From the NCBI GenBank assembly GCA_047621345.1, contig JBLHLW010000012.1:15158-79157 (forward strand): a stretch of 64,000 bases of DNA, written 5' to 3'. A program made the position numbers and the translations under genes. The notes beneath the pieces are model-generated. The model had not been told where the DNA came from. It worked only from the letters and a program-made list of their open reading frames with translations, and did no database searches. This stretch comes from Actimicrobium sp047621345. Lineage in GTDB: Bacteria; Pseudomonadota; Gammaproteobacteria; Burkholderiales; Burkholderiaceae_D. Every line of letters starts with the position of its first letter. The first letter of the stretch is position 1. Of the stretch, positions 32,524 through 41,347 are shown piece by piece.

Positions 32524-35067
32524 ATGCCCAAGACACCTTCCAGATCGCCAGCCCTCCCGGCCGTTCGTAGCGGCTACGTCCAAGTACGCGGCGCACGCGA
32601 ACACAATCTCAAGGAAGTCGACGTCGATATTCCCCGTGATGCGCTCGTGGTATTTACCGGCGTTTCCGGTTCAGGCAAATCATCCTTGGCGTTCGGCACG
32701 CTCTATGCGGAAGCGCAGCGGCGCTATCTGGAGTCGGTGTCGCCGTATGCGCGACGGTTGTTTAACCAGATGGCCGTGCCAGACGTCGATGCGATTGACG
32801 GCTTGCCGCCAGCGGTAGCGTTGCAACAGCAGCGTGGTTCGCCGACTACCCGTTCGTCGGTCGGCAGCGTCACGACCTTGTCGAATCTGTTGCGCATGCT
32901 GTACTCGCGTGCCGGTGATTATCCGGCAGGCCAAGCGTTGCTGTATGCCGAGTCGTTTTCGGCGAATACACCGGAAGGCGCCTGCCCCCAGTGTCACGGC
33001 ATGGGCCGGGTCTACGAGGTGACGGAACGCTCGCTGGTGCCGGACGACCGATTGACCATCCGCGAACGCGCCATCGCCGCCTGGCCGACTGCCTGGCATG
33101 GCCAGAACTTGCGCGAAATTTTGACGACACTCGGGTTCGACGTTGACACGCCGTGGCGCGACCTGCCGAAAAAAGACCGCGACTGGATTCTGTTTACCGA
33201 CGAACAGCCGACCGCCCCGGTGTATTCCGGCTTCACGGCAGAGGAAGTGCGCGCCGCAATCGAGCGCAAGGTGATGCCGAGTTATCAGGGCACCTTTACC
33301 GGTGCCAAAAAATATGTATTGCAGACGTTCGCCACGACCCAAAGTGCGCTGATGAAAAAGCGGGTGGCGCAGTACATGGTCAGTTCCGACTGCCCGCTGT
33401 GCCAAGGCAAACGGCTGCGCCCCGAAGCGCTGTCGGTGAAATTTGCGGGTTGCGATATCGCTGACATTTCCCGTCTGCCGCTCAATCGTCTCAGCGCACT
33501 TCTTGCGCCGTTCGCTGACGGCACCGCCAAGGTCGATGCCAAACAGCAGCGCGAACATCCGGAAAAAGCGCTCGTCACGCAGCGCATTGCCGTTGATCTG
33601 ATCGAGCGGGTCGCCGTGCTGCTGGAGTTGGGATTGGGTTATCTGGCACTCGAACGCAGTACACCGACGCTGTCGCCCGGCGAACTGCAGCGCCTGCGGC
33701 TGGCGACGCAAGTGCGCTCCAATCTGTTCGGCGTTGTGTATGTACTCGATGAGCCATCGGCCGGTTTGCATCCGGCCGACACCGAGGCGCTACTGACGAC
33801 CTTGGCCCGGCTCAAGGCCTCCGGTAATTCACTGTTTGTTGTCGAGCATGATCTTGACATCATCCGTGACGCCGACTGGATTGTCGATGTTGGTCCCGGC
33901 GCGGGCGATCAGGGTGGATGCGTTCTGTACAGTGGTCCGCCGGCAGGATTGGCGGATGTCGAACAATCGCAAACCCGGCGTTATCTGTTTGCCGGACCAG
34001 CCACGTCACGCCGCACGCCGCGCACGCCGGAGCGCTGGCTGTGTCTGGAGGGCGTGACCCGCAATAATCTGGATCATCTGGATGCCGCTTTCCCGTTGGG
34101 CGTGCTGACCAGTGTGACCGGCGTTTCCGGATCCGGAAAATCGAGCCTGGTGAGTCAAGCGTTGGTGGACCTGGTTGCGGCGCAGTTGGGTCACCCGATA
34201 ACGCAGGAGGAGGAAGAAGGCGATGCGCTGGAACAGCGCGCGGTCAGAGCGACCGGCGGCCATATCGCAGATGGCATGGAAGCGATCAAACGACTGGTGC
34301 AAGTCGACCAGAAACCGATCGGACGCACGCCGCGCTCGAATCTGGCGACCTACACCGGCTTGTTTGACTATGTGCGCAAACTGTTTGCCGCAACCGAGGA
34401 CGCCCGCGCCCAGCATTACGACGCTGGCCGGTTTTCGTTCAACGTCGTCAAGGGACGTTGCGCTACTTGTGCTGGCGAGGGCCAGGTCATGGTCGAGTTA
34501 TTGTTTTTGCCTAGCGTGTATGCGCCTTGCCCGACTTGTCACGGCACGCGTTACAACGAAGGCACGCTCGCGGTCCAGTACCGCGAGCGCAATATCGCCG
34601 AGGTACTGGCGATGACGGTCGATACCGCATGGGATTTTTTTGCCGACGAAGCACCGTTGCGACGTCCTTTGACGGTCTTGCGCGAGGTCGGTCTGGGGTA
34701 TTTGCGGCTCGGTCAGGCTGCCACCGAATTGTCCGGCGGCGAAGCCCAGCGCGTCAAACTCGCCACCGAACTGCAACGACCGCAGCGCGGTGACACGCTG
34801 TACATTCTCGATGAACCGACTACCGGCCTGCATCCCTCGGACATCGATAAACTGATCGCGCAACTCGATGCCTTGGTCGCGTCAGGCAATACCGTGATCG
34901 TGGTCGAGCACGACATGCGTGTGGTCGCGGCAAGCGACTGGGTCATCGACATTGGCCCCGGTGCCGGCGACCAGGGTGGCCGCGTTGTGGCGAGTGCGCC
35001 GCCCGATCAGGTCGCGCTCGCGGCAGACAGTCGCACCGCACCGTATCTGGCGCGGGCATTGGCTTGA
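32524..35067 (+). CDS. UvrA-like excinuclease ATPase, class II (UvrA2) type
   Basis: 847 residues, about 90 shorter than E. coli UvrA. There are two ABC modules, each with GVSGSGKSS Walker A, LSPGELQRLRLA and LSGGEAQRVKLA signatures, DEPSAGLHP and DEPTTGLHP Walker B motifs, plus zinc ligands (CPQCHGMG, CPLCQGKRLRPE, CATCAGEGQ, CPTCHGTRYNEG). The shorter length fits the class II (UvrA2) group, in which the UvrB-binding region is reduced; a domain alignment is needed to be sure. Class II members are linked to DNA-damaging or DNA-binding drug tolerance. ATG 32524 is preferred over an upstream TTG. Confidence 0.85.
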   Translation: MPKTPSRSPALPAVRSGYVQVRGAREHNLKEVDVDIPRDALVVFTGVSGSGKSSLAFGTLYAEAQRRYLESVSPYARRLFNQMAVPDVDAIDGLPPAVALQQQRGSPTTRSSVGSVTTLSNLLRMLYSRAGDYPAGQALLYAESFSANTPEGACPQCHGMGRVYEVTERSLVPDDRLTIRERAIAAWPTAWHGQNLREILTTLGFDVDTPWRDLPKKDRDWILFTDEQPTAPVYSGFTAEEVRAAIERKVMPSYQGTFTGAKKYVLQTFATTQSALMKKRVAQYMVSSDCPLCQGKRLRPEALSVKFAGCDIADISRLPLNRLSALLAPFADGTAKVDAKQQREHPEKALVTQRIAVDLIERVAVLLELGLGYLALERSTPTLSPGELQRLRLATQVRSNLFGVVYVLDEPSAGLHPADTEALLTTLARLKASGNSLFVVEHDLDIIRDADWIVDVGPGAGDQGGCVLYSGPPAGLADVEQSQTRRYLFAGPATSRRTPRTPERWLCLEGVTRNNLDHLDAAFPLGVLTSVTGVSGSGKSSLVSQALVDLVAAQLGHPITQEEEEGDALEQRAVRATGGHIADGMEAIKRLVQVDQKPIGRTPRSNLATYTGLFDYVRKLFAATEDARAQHYDAGRFSFNVVKGRCATCAGEGQVMVELLFLPSVYAPCPTCHGTRYNEGTLAVQYRERNIAEVLAMTVDTAWDFFADEAPLRRPLTVLREVGLGYLRLGQAATELSGGEAQRVKLATELQRPQRGDTLYILDEPTTGLHPSDIDKLIAQLDALVASGNTVIVVEHDMRVVAASDWVIDIGPGAGDQGGRVVASAPPDQVALAADSRTAPYLARALA

Positions 35068-35072
35068 TGCGG

Positions 35073-35101
35073 GCAATGAACGTCAGCTTTGACGTCGTTG
35101 C
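35073..35101 (+). terminator. Stem-loop after the UvrA-like gene
   Basis: ACGTCA/TGACGT core with outer GCAA/TTGC pairs lies 6 nt past the stop codon. There is no T-tract, so the terminator call is tentative. Confidence 0.35.
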
Positions 35102-35121
35102 TCGATTACCCGCCGGTTAAT

Positions 35122-35290
35122 CAGCAACCTGCCGTCTTTCCACGTCACACTGTGACGATGTCTTCCAGCACCTCCTTGTACAGCGCGATGACGGTACTGG
35201 TCGATAGCGATAGCGTGTTGCCATCAAGCGCCGTGCGAGCCGCTTGGCGGTACTAAAGGGCATGCTGACCATTGCGATAATAGCCATGTC
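35122..35290 (-). pseudogene. Decayed lysR-family fragment
   Basis: 35122-35220 aligns with the 3' end of the lysR gene at 52.5 kb (roughly 80 % identical by eye; the minus-strand translation has STSTVIALYKEVLEDIV against STVIALCKEVVEDLV). 35222-35260 then aligns with that gene about 485 bp further on (VSMPFSTAKRLA against VGMPSSTAKLLA), so an internal stretch has been deleted. The rest of 35291-35481 shows no gene; it is the AT-richer leader of the kinase gene. Confidence 0.7.
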
Positions 35291-35481
35291 ACCGACTGGT
35301 TACTGAGAGCTTCTGTCACGCTCCCTGCTCGAGTGGAAGCAAGCCGACGAATATCATGTCAGACTACCAGTCGGTATTTTATTTTAGCGACCACTAATAG
35401 CAATTTCAGATTCCTTTACAAATGCAACTCCACATCAGTTTTCTTACCAACAACAAGCATTCCTTGTGTCAGGATTAGGTC

Positions 35482-37149
35482 GTGAATCACGATAACCACC
35501 GCGACACGAACCTACCGCAAAGCGATACCAACGCGGCAATGGTCGGCTGGATGAGATTGGTCCTTGCGACAACTACGTTGTTGACCGTGGTCATTGACGC
35601 AGGACAGACCGATAACTCGCGAACTGTTATCTACAGTGTTTTTATCGGCTATCTGGCACACAGCGTCGCCCTGTATGTGCTGTCCCGATGCGGCCAGTCT
35701 TTTCCACGAAGTAAGCTGGCCCACTGGCTGGATGTGTGCTGGTACGGGCTGATCGTTTTATTTACTGGTTACAACAATAGCTTTTATTTCTTATTTTTTT
35801 TCTTTGCCATTCTCAGCGCGTCGTTCCGCTGGGGATTTGAAGAAGGCGCACGCGTCACGATCGTCTCCGCTGCACTCTTCGCAGCGACAGCATGGCTGGT
35901 CGATACATCGGCGGAGATCTCAATAATGCTGTTGAGACTGACCTTTCTGCTCACATTGGGCTACATGATTGCGTACTGGGGTGAGTCGGAGGTTACCCAG
36001 AAGCGTCGGCTAGCGCTGCTGCGCGATGTCAGCCAGTTATCCAATCCGCGGTTTGGCATTGATCATACGATCGGCGCCATCCTTGAAAAAATCCGGATCT
36101 TTTTTAATGCCAGTTCCTGCGTTTTACTGCTACCCGATGAAGAAATGTCCACCTGGTCGGTGCGAACGGCCACCGCGCGGGTTGATGACCAGTTTCTAAC
36201 CGCCACGCACATCAGTGCAGAAGCTGCCATCACGTTGACGGGATTTCCCGACTACACGATCGCACTTTGCAACCGCTTTACACGGTTATTCCTGCCTTCC
36301 TCCTCGCTTTGTCTGACCTGCGAAAAAGGAGACGGTCGATGGTACAAGCGCCTTGGCGAAACGGGCACACGGCTCGCTGCATTGCTTGAAACGAGTTCGT
36401 TGATCAGTGCTCCCGTATCGATCATCCGAGGCGGTGGCCGTATCCACGTCACGTCGCGTCAAACGCGATTTTGTAAAGCAGATGCACTTTTTCTCAGTGA
36501 TCTTGCAATACAGGCGTTTCCAGTTATTAAGACCATAGGACTAATAGACCGGCTAGCCTCAGATGCCGCCTTGCAGGAACGTCAGAGCATTGCCCACGAC
36601 TTGCATGACACCACCATCCAGCCCTACATCGGTCTGCAATTTGCGCTTAATGCGATCCGCAGGAAAGCCGCTACGGACAATCTATTGGTGGAGGATCTCG
36701 ATACCCTGATCGGGATGACCTCGCAAGTCATCGTCGAACTGCGCAGCTATGCCGGTTCCTTCAAGGTAGGACGGGAAAGCGCTGAACCGATGCTAATGGC
36801 AGCCGTACGGCGACAGACTGACCAGGCGCGTGCGTTTTACGGTATTGATATTCAAGTCAGCGTACAAGGTCCGCTCACTATTAACGACCGCCTTGCGGCA
36901 CCGGTCATTCAGATCTTCAGCGAAGGGCTGAGCAATATTTGCCGACACAGCAATGCGCAGCAAGGTGCCATCCGTCTGTTCGCCGACAGCGGTGTGCTAC
37001 GGATCGAGATAGAAAATCATTGCTACGGCACGATGTCGGCCGCTTTTACGCCGCACTCGATTGTCGAGCGGGCACACGCGCTGGGTGGCAAGTCCGAAGT
37101 GTGCCGTTCTCCTGATCGTACGACCATCCGTATCGAGATACCCCTATGA
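35482..37149 (+). CDS. GAF-domain sensor histidine kinase of the Tad locus
   Basis: 555 residues. About six membrane helices (25-165) without a large periplasmic loop, a GAF-like domain (about 190-340, containing SLCLTCEKGDGRWYKRLGET), HisKA_3 with phospho-acceptor His375 (SIAHDLHDTTIQPYIGLQFA), and a HATPase C-terminus (about 450-555). It starts with GTG. The N box is short and the G-box region weak, so ATPase activity may be low. It overlaps its response regulator by 4 nt and lies directly upstream of the flp/tad genes, hence probably controls them. Confidence 0.88.
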   Translation: MNHDNHRDTNLPQSDTNAAMVGWMRLVLATTTLLTVVIDAGQTDNSRTVIYSVFIGYLAHSVALYVLSRCGQSFPRSKLAHWLDVCWYGLIVLFTGYNNSFYFLFFFFAILSASFRWGFEEGARVTIVSAALFAATAWLVDTSAEISIMLLRLTFLLTLGYMIAYWGESEVTQKRRLALLRDVSQLSNPRFGIDHTIGAILEKIRIFFNASSCVLLLPDEEMSTWSVRTATARVDDQFLTATHISAEAAITLTGFPDYTIALCNRFTRLFLPSSSLCLTCEKGDGRWYKRLGETGTRLAALLETSSLISAPVSIIRGGGRIHVTSRQTRFCKADALFLSDLAIQAFPVIKTIGLIDRLASDAALQERQSIAHDLHDTTIQPYIGLQFALNAIRRKAATDNLLVEDLDTLIGMTSQVIVELRSYAGSFKVGRESAEPMLMAAVRRQTDQARAFYGIDIQVSVQGPLTINDRLAAPVIQIFSEGLSNICRHSNAQQGAIRLFADSGVLRIEIENHCYGTMSAAFTPHSIVERAHALGGKSEVCRSPDRTTIRIEIPL

Positions 37150-37847
37150 CCACTGCACTCAGCATCCCGACCACCAACCCGATTCGCCTTTTGCTGATCG
37201 ACGACCATAAAACTGTGCTGTGGGGATTGGAGCAACTAGTGCGCAGCGAAAGCCCGAGGATGGAAATCGTTGGCGCCGCGAGTGATGTAGAGTCAGCGTT
37301 GGCGCTGGCTGCTAGCCTGTGTCCGGACGTCATTTTGCTTGACCTTGATCTTGACGGCATCAACTCTGTCGATATGTTGCCGGCGCTCCTGTCAAACCGG
37401 ATTTCACGGGTGCTAGTGCTGACCGGTAGTCGCGATCAGGCTACATTGGATCTTGCTGTTTTAGGCGGTGCCCGCGGTGTCGTCAGTAAGTCCGCAGCCC
37501 CCGAACTAGTGCTCAAGGCGATCGAGAAAGTCCATCGAGGCGAACTGTCGGTCGACCATGACATGCTGAACCGAGTGCTGGAGGTGCTGATGGTTCCGGT
37601 ACTGTCGCGCCACATTGATCCAGAAGCAATACGAAAAAAATCATTGACCAACAGTGAGCGGAAAATCATTGTTGCCGTCATCGACGGCAGCGGTGCCTTG
37701 CACAAGGTACTGGCGCAGCAACTGTGTATTTCCGAATCCACCTTGCGCAACCACTTGAGTTCGATCTATCAAAAACTCAATGTAGGCAACCGGCTCGAAC
37801 TCTACATCTACGCCGTCAAACACAAGCTCGGTCATGCCGACGCCTGA
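37146..37847 (+). CDS. LuxR-type response regulator of the Tad locus
   Basis: 233 residues. Receiver (about 13-130: LLLIDDHK, Asp66 in VILLDLDLD, Lys near 120 in VVSKSAA) and an HTH (about 165-228: LTNSERKIIVAVIDGSGALH, SESTLRNHLSSIYQKL). It is the cognate of the preceding kinase (ATGA overlap). The following 365 bp gap is where it would be expected to bind to activate flp. Confidence 0.88.
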   Translation: MTTALSIPTTNPIRLLLIDDHKTVLWGLEQLVRSESPRMEIVGAASDVESALALAASLCPDVILLDLDLDGINSVDMLPALLSNRISRVLVLTGSRDQATLDLAVLGGARGVVSKSAAPELVLKAIEKVHRGELSVDHDMLNRVLEVLMVPVLSRHIDPEAIRKKSLTNSERKIIVAVIDGSGALHKVLAQQLCISESTLRNHLSSIYQKLNVGNRLELYIYAVKHKLGHADA

Positions 37848-38212
37848 TAACGTTGTCCGGACATTTTGCTTGGTCGTCATCAGACATCCGGCTAAAAATC
37901 ATCACAAAAGTCAGTACAAAAGTCCTAATTTCAGAACAAAAAAACAGGCACATTCTCCTGCTAATAAAAGTACTTTGATGCAATGTACCGACGAACTGTT
38001 ACGCCTATCATACCACAAGGAAACTAAAGTTCAGACCGGGTAATCAACCCGGAAAAAGGGAGATGTCAATCAGAAGAGCAGCATGTCGATCACCAAATTT
38101 ACGCTTTTTTTATTTTTGGTCATGGTTGATGGCAACGTTGAGCGGCTCTTTTGGCAGCAATGTCTGCAGTGAATTTTGGGTCAACCGACTCGCTTATCAA
38201 AAAAGGAATGTC
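37848..38212 (+). promoter_or_regulatory. Leader/promoter region of the flp-tad genes
   Basis: 365 bp, AT-rich in 37890-38030. It contains a CCGGGT-ACCCGG stem-loop (38036-38052) and then about 160 nt of likely 5' leader. A frame of about 50 codons runs in frame into flp1 but reads as random sequence, so it is not called. No CRISPR, tRNA or mobile sequence is seen. Confidence 0.45.
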
Positions 38213-38371
38213 ATGAACTTTATCAAGAACTTTATCCGCGAAGAAGACGGTGTGACGGCAATTGAATATGCATTGATTGCTGCGCTGATTGCAGCGGTCA
38301 TTGCAACTGCCGTCGGTCTCCTTGGCACAAAAATTAGCACCACATTCACAAGTATTACTAGCGCCATCTGA
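38213..38371 (+). CDS. Flp-family type IVb prepilin 1
   Basis: 52 residues. The leader NFIREEDG is cut before VTAIEYALIAALIAAVIATA: Gly at -1, Glu at +5 and Tyr at +6, the Flp signature. One hydrophobic helix follows, and a short polar tail. It is the major pilin candidate since it is the first gene after the regulator gap. AAAAGGAATG precedes the ATG. Processing would be by CpaA encoded downstream. Confidence 0.93.
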   Translation: MNFIKNFIREEDGVTAIEYALIAALIAAVIATAVGLLGTKISTTFTSITSAI

Positions 38372-38381
38372 CTATAAAAAA

Positions 38382-38428
38382 CCACGCCGCGCCCACCAGA
38401 TTTTGTAGTCTGTTCGAAGTGGGCGTGG
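38382..38428 (+). promoter_or_regulatory. Stem-loop between the two flp genes
   Basis: CCAC + GCCCAC (38382-38385, 38391-38396) pairs with GTGGGC + GTGG (38419-38428), with a bulge. It probably stabilises the flp1 mRNA 3' end or attenuates read-through into flp2 and the assembly genes. Confidence 0.5.
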
Positions 38429-38448
38429 ATACAGATGAGAAATTAAAA

Positions 38449-38610
38449 ATGACCTTCATCAAAAAGTTCATGTGCGGGGACGAGGGCGTAACAGCCATTG
38501 AATACGCCCTGATTGGTGCATTGATCGCTGCAGCAATTGCTATCTCGATTGGTGCTCTTGGTACGAAACTTGACGGAGTGTTTACAACACTCAAAAGCCT
38601 GCTCCCATAA
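38449..38610 (+). CDS. Flp-family type IVb prepilin 2
   Basis: 53 residues with leader KKFMCGDEG and mature start VTAIEYALIGALIAAAIAIS, again Glu +5/Tyr +6. It differs from Flp1 mostly in the leader and C-terminal tail (TKLDGVFTTLKSLLP). The start at 38449 is the ATG before the typical short leader; the ribosome site is weak (GATGAGA), in line with lower expression than Flp1. A minor pilin or alternative major pilin. Confidence 0.88.
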   Translation: MTFIKKFMCGDEGVTAIEYALIGALIAAAIAISIGALGTKLDGVFTTLKSLLP

Positions 38611-38655
38611 CTATTTTTGAGGGCGCGAGACTTTCAGCAGGACTAATGCCATCTG

Positions 38656-39291
38656 TTGCAATCATTTCCACCGGGTGAGCTGGGCAATGCAACCGATTAC
38701 GACCGCGAAACATACCGACAAATGAGCGAGCATTTCATCACGTATTACGGCCAATCTAAAAGTGATGCCAACACCATTTTGCTGGTGCTGGTGCTCGTGA
38801 TGGCCACCGCGACAGACCTTCGCTCCCGACGTATTCCAAACTGGCTGGTGCTGTTTGGACTTGCACTCAGTCTTTGGCTCAAGATCACCGCGGGCGATGT
38901 CAGTGCATGGGGCCTCGGCTTATTGATTGGTTTCGGATCGTTCATCCCTTTGTATGCATTGCGCGCAATGGGTGCTGGTGACGTTAAATTAATGGCGGTA
39001 GTGGGTGCGTTCCTGGGGCCACTGTCTGCATTGGGCGCTGTTGCTGCAACGCTTTTGGCGGGTGGTGTGCTGGCTATCGTGGTGGCCCTGGCTAACGGAT
39101 CGCTGCGCCGCGCCATCGACAACGTGAAGTTCATGCTCACCAGTTTGATGGTCAGTGGCATGCAACGAACAAGGATGACCGTCGAAGTGCCGACTTCCTC
39201 CACAGGCAGCGTACCGTATGGCGCCGCGATCGCAGTAGGCACATTTGCCACCCTCTGGCTGGAACATACCGGGCATGGGATGTTCAGATGA
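38656..39291 (+). CDS. cpaA: Prepilin peptidase CpaA/TadV
   Basis: 211 residues in the frame used. Catalytic aspartates are in ATATDLRSRRIPN and MGAGDVKLMA; about five helices. It is an aspartic (A24) peptidase that cleaves Flp prepilins and TadE-like pseudopilins. Unlike PilD it has no N-terminal N-methyltransferase domain with the four-cysteine cluster. The true start is uncertain: TTG 38656 gives a long N-terminus and ATG 38722 a shorter one; neither has a strong ribosome site. It overlaps the next gene by 4 nt. Confidence 0.88.
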   Translation: MQSFPPGELGNATDYDRETYRQMSEHFITYYGQSKSDANTILLVLVLVMATATDLRSRRIPNWLVLFGLALSLWLKITAGDVSAWGLGLLIGFGSFIPLYALRAMGAGDVKLMAVVGAFLGPLSALGAVAATLLAGGVLAIVVALANGSLRRAIDNVKFMLTSLMVSGMQRTRMTVEVPTSSTGSVPYGAAIAVGTFATLWLEHTGHGMFR

Positions 39292-39938
39292 GTAATCCGC
39301 TAACCGACGCCAAGCAACCGGAGGTATCAGGACAACCCGGCTGGATGAAGGTGCTTGATCTGCTTGCCGGATTGCCGATGATCGTGTTGCTGGGGTTGTT
39401 CGCGTGGCGTCACGTGATCGCCTATATCGATACCGGTCATGTGCAGTATGTGTTGCTCTGTATTTCGGAGCTCATCTGTGCCTTGTTTTTTTTCACGCGC
39501 AGCGCGCCGGTCAATGTGTCGACAGATCCTCTGGACTGGTTGTTCGGTATCGCCGGTACGTTTTTACCAATGTTGCTGATCCCTGCGACAACGGCGCTGT
39601 GGCCGGCTGCGAGACATTTGATATCCCTCGGCACTTTGCTGCAAATTGTCGCGATGCTCTCACTGAACCGCAGTCTTGCCATCGTCGCTGCACGTCGGAA
39701 AATCAAGACGGGTGGCTTGTACCGGTTCGTGCGTCACCCGATGTATGCGAGTTATTTGCTGATGTATGTCGGTTACGTACTGTCGAACACCACACTGGTC
39801 AATGTCGGACTTGTTACCTTGACTGTCCTGTTCCTTTTCGTGCGCATGGTACGTGAGGAAAAACTGCTGAGTGCAGACGTTTCTTACCGCGACTACATGC
39901 AGCAGGTGCGATATCGCGTCATTCCGTTTGTGATTTGA
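39288..39938 (+). CDS. Isoprenylcysteine/phospholipid-type membrane methyltransferase
   Basis: 216 residues with about five helices. The C-terminal third contains the SAM-binding signature of the ICMT/PEMT family: RHPMYASYLLMYVGY (about 147-161) and REEKLLSADVSYRDYMQQVR with the final YRxxP. No bacterial Tad role is known to me for this family. Its ATGA overlap with cpaA and one-base overlap with the AAA+ gene show it is an integral operon member, so methylation of processed pilin or of a membrane lipid are the two ideas to separate. Confidence 0.8.
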   Translation: MSNPLTDAKQPEVSGQPGWMKVLDLLAGLPMIVLLGLFAWRHVIAYIDTGHVQYVLLCISELICALFFFTRSAPVNVSTDPLDWLFGIAGTFLPMLLIPATTALWPAARHLISLGTLLQIVAMLSLNRSLAIVAARRKIKTGGLYRFVRHPMYASYLLMYVGYVLSNTTLVNVGLVTLTVLFLFVRMVREEKLLSADVSYRDYMQQVRYRVIPFVI

Positions 39939-41281
39939 TGCCTAACGCAACCACAATCCTGACAGGCACGCTGAGGCAAGCAAGAGGAACCGATGTTGAG
40001 TCGGTCGCGCCTTCTATGTTGCCGGTCCCCCGCACCGTACAAGAAACTGGCCTGTCATTTCTGCTGCTGATCGAGCTGCTGACGAAGGTGCTGTTCCAGC
40101 GCGGACAATTGCGCCTTTCGGAGCTCTCCGCGCATCTGAAACTGACGGTCAGCGTACTGGAAGAGGTCCTCGTTTTCATGCGCGCAGAAAAGCTTTGTGA
40201 AGTCACCCGCCGCGGTGGCAGTGGCACGGATGCCGATCTGACGTACCACCTGACGGATGCTGGCCGGGACCGTGCCGCAGAATTCATTGGTCGTAATGCC
40301 TATGCCGGTCCGGCACCGGTGACCGTCGCGGCCTATTGTGCCCAAGTTGAGGCACAGAGCGTGGCACACATGCAGATCGTGCGCGAAGACGTGGCCGCGC
40401 ATTTCAGTGATATCGCGGTCAACCCTGCGGTACTCGATCAGATCGGCGCCGCCATGAACTCAAGCCGGGCGATTTTTTTGCATGGCCCGGCAGGTAGCGG
40501 CAAGACATTTCTCGCGGAGCACCTTGCGAAATTACTGAAAGGCGCAGTGCTGGTGCCGTATGCCATCGTCATCGACGGCGAACTTGTGCAAATGTACGAT
40601 CCGATGGTGCATGTTGCCGTAGCCGAGACACCGGAACACAGCACCGTACTCGTCCGACACATCCGATGTGACCCGCGCTGGGTAATCTGCCATCGGCCAG
40701 CCGTCCTGACCGGTGGTGAATTGACGCTACCGATGCTGGACCTGCAGTTTGACGCAGGTACCCGGTTTTACCAGGCACCACCCCATTTGAAAGCCAACAA
40801 CGGCCTGCTCATCATTGATGACCTCGGACGCCAGAACTGCTCGCCAACCGACCTGATGAATCGCTGGATCGTCCCGCTGGACCGTCGGATTGATTACCTG
40901 TCGCTGCATACCGGTCATAAATTTCAGGTGCCGTTCGATGTGGTGGTCGTGTTTTCGTCCAACCTCCCGCCAGAGCGTCTGGAAGACGCCGCTTTTTTGC
41001 GCCGTATTGGCTACAAGATCCATATCGGCGCGCTCAGCCCGTCACATTACGAACAAGTTTTTCGTCATGCCTGCACGACATATGACGTGCCATTTTGTGC
41101 CGACGCCTTCGCTTATCTGCTGCAAGAACATTACGCCAAGGATGATCGGCCCCTGTTGGCGTGCCACCCGCGTGATCTGTTGTCACAGATTCGCGACCGC
41201 GCCATGTACGAGAGGCTTGCACCTCGGCTCGATACGGCGGCGCTGGATTGGGCCTGGAACAATTACTTCATTGGCACTTGA
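39938..41281 (+). CDS. AAA+ ATPase with winged-helix-like N-terminus (Tad-associated)
   Basis: 447 residues. An N-terminal region (about 35-105) resembles a winged helix (LRLSELSAHLKLTVSVLEEV, then a YHLTDAGRDRA wing). A single AAA+ module follows: Walker A GPAGSGKT (near 183-190), Walker B LLIIDDLG (near 290-297), sensor 1 VVVFSSN. It is not CpaF and not CpaE, both of which are encoded further on. It has features of MoxR/IstB-like ATPases but without the lid motif that would place it. Start ATG 39938 overlaps the previous stop (TGATG). Confidence 0.75.
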   Translation: MPNATTILTGTLRQARGTDVESVAPSMLPVPRTVQETGLSFLLLIELLTKVLFQRGQLRLSELSAHLKLTVSVLEEVLVFMRAEKLCEVTRRGGSGTDADLTYHLTDAGRDRAAEFIGRNAYAGPAPVTVAAYCAQVEAQSVAHMQIVREDVAAHFSDIAVNPAVLDQIGAAMNSSRAIFLHGPAGSGKTFLAEHLAKLLKGAVLVPYAIVIDGELVQMYDPMVHVAVAETPEHSTVLVRHIRCDPRWVICHRPAVLTGGELTLPMLDLQFDAGTRFYQAPPHLKANNGLLIIDDLGRQNCSPTDLMNRWIVPLDRRIDYLSLHTGHKFQVPFDVVVVFSSNLPPERLEDAAFLRRIGYKIHIGALSPSHYEQVFRHACTTYDVPFCADAFAYLLQEHYAKDDRPLLACHPRDLLSQIRDRAMYERLAPRLDTAALDWAWNNYFIGT

Positions 41282-41347
41282 TGCCGGTGATCACAAAAAA
41301 GAGCGCCGATAACGTGCCTTTTATCGACGCATACTGGAGAGTAGGCA

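Noticed and set aside
38145..38165. Sigma-54 promoter before flp1 (TTGGCAGC...TGCAG)
   Set aside because: The GG-GC spacing is one base too long, and no sigma-54 activator is in the locus.
38063..38212. In-frame 50-codon N-terminal extension of flp1
   Set aside because: It would destroy the short type IVb leader and is random in composition; the ribosome site is next to 38213.
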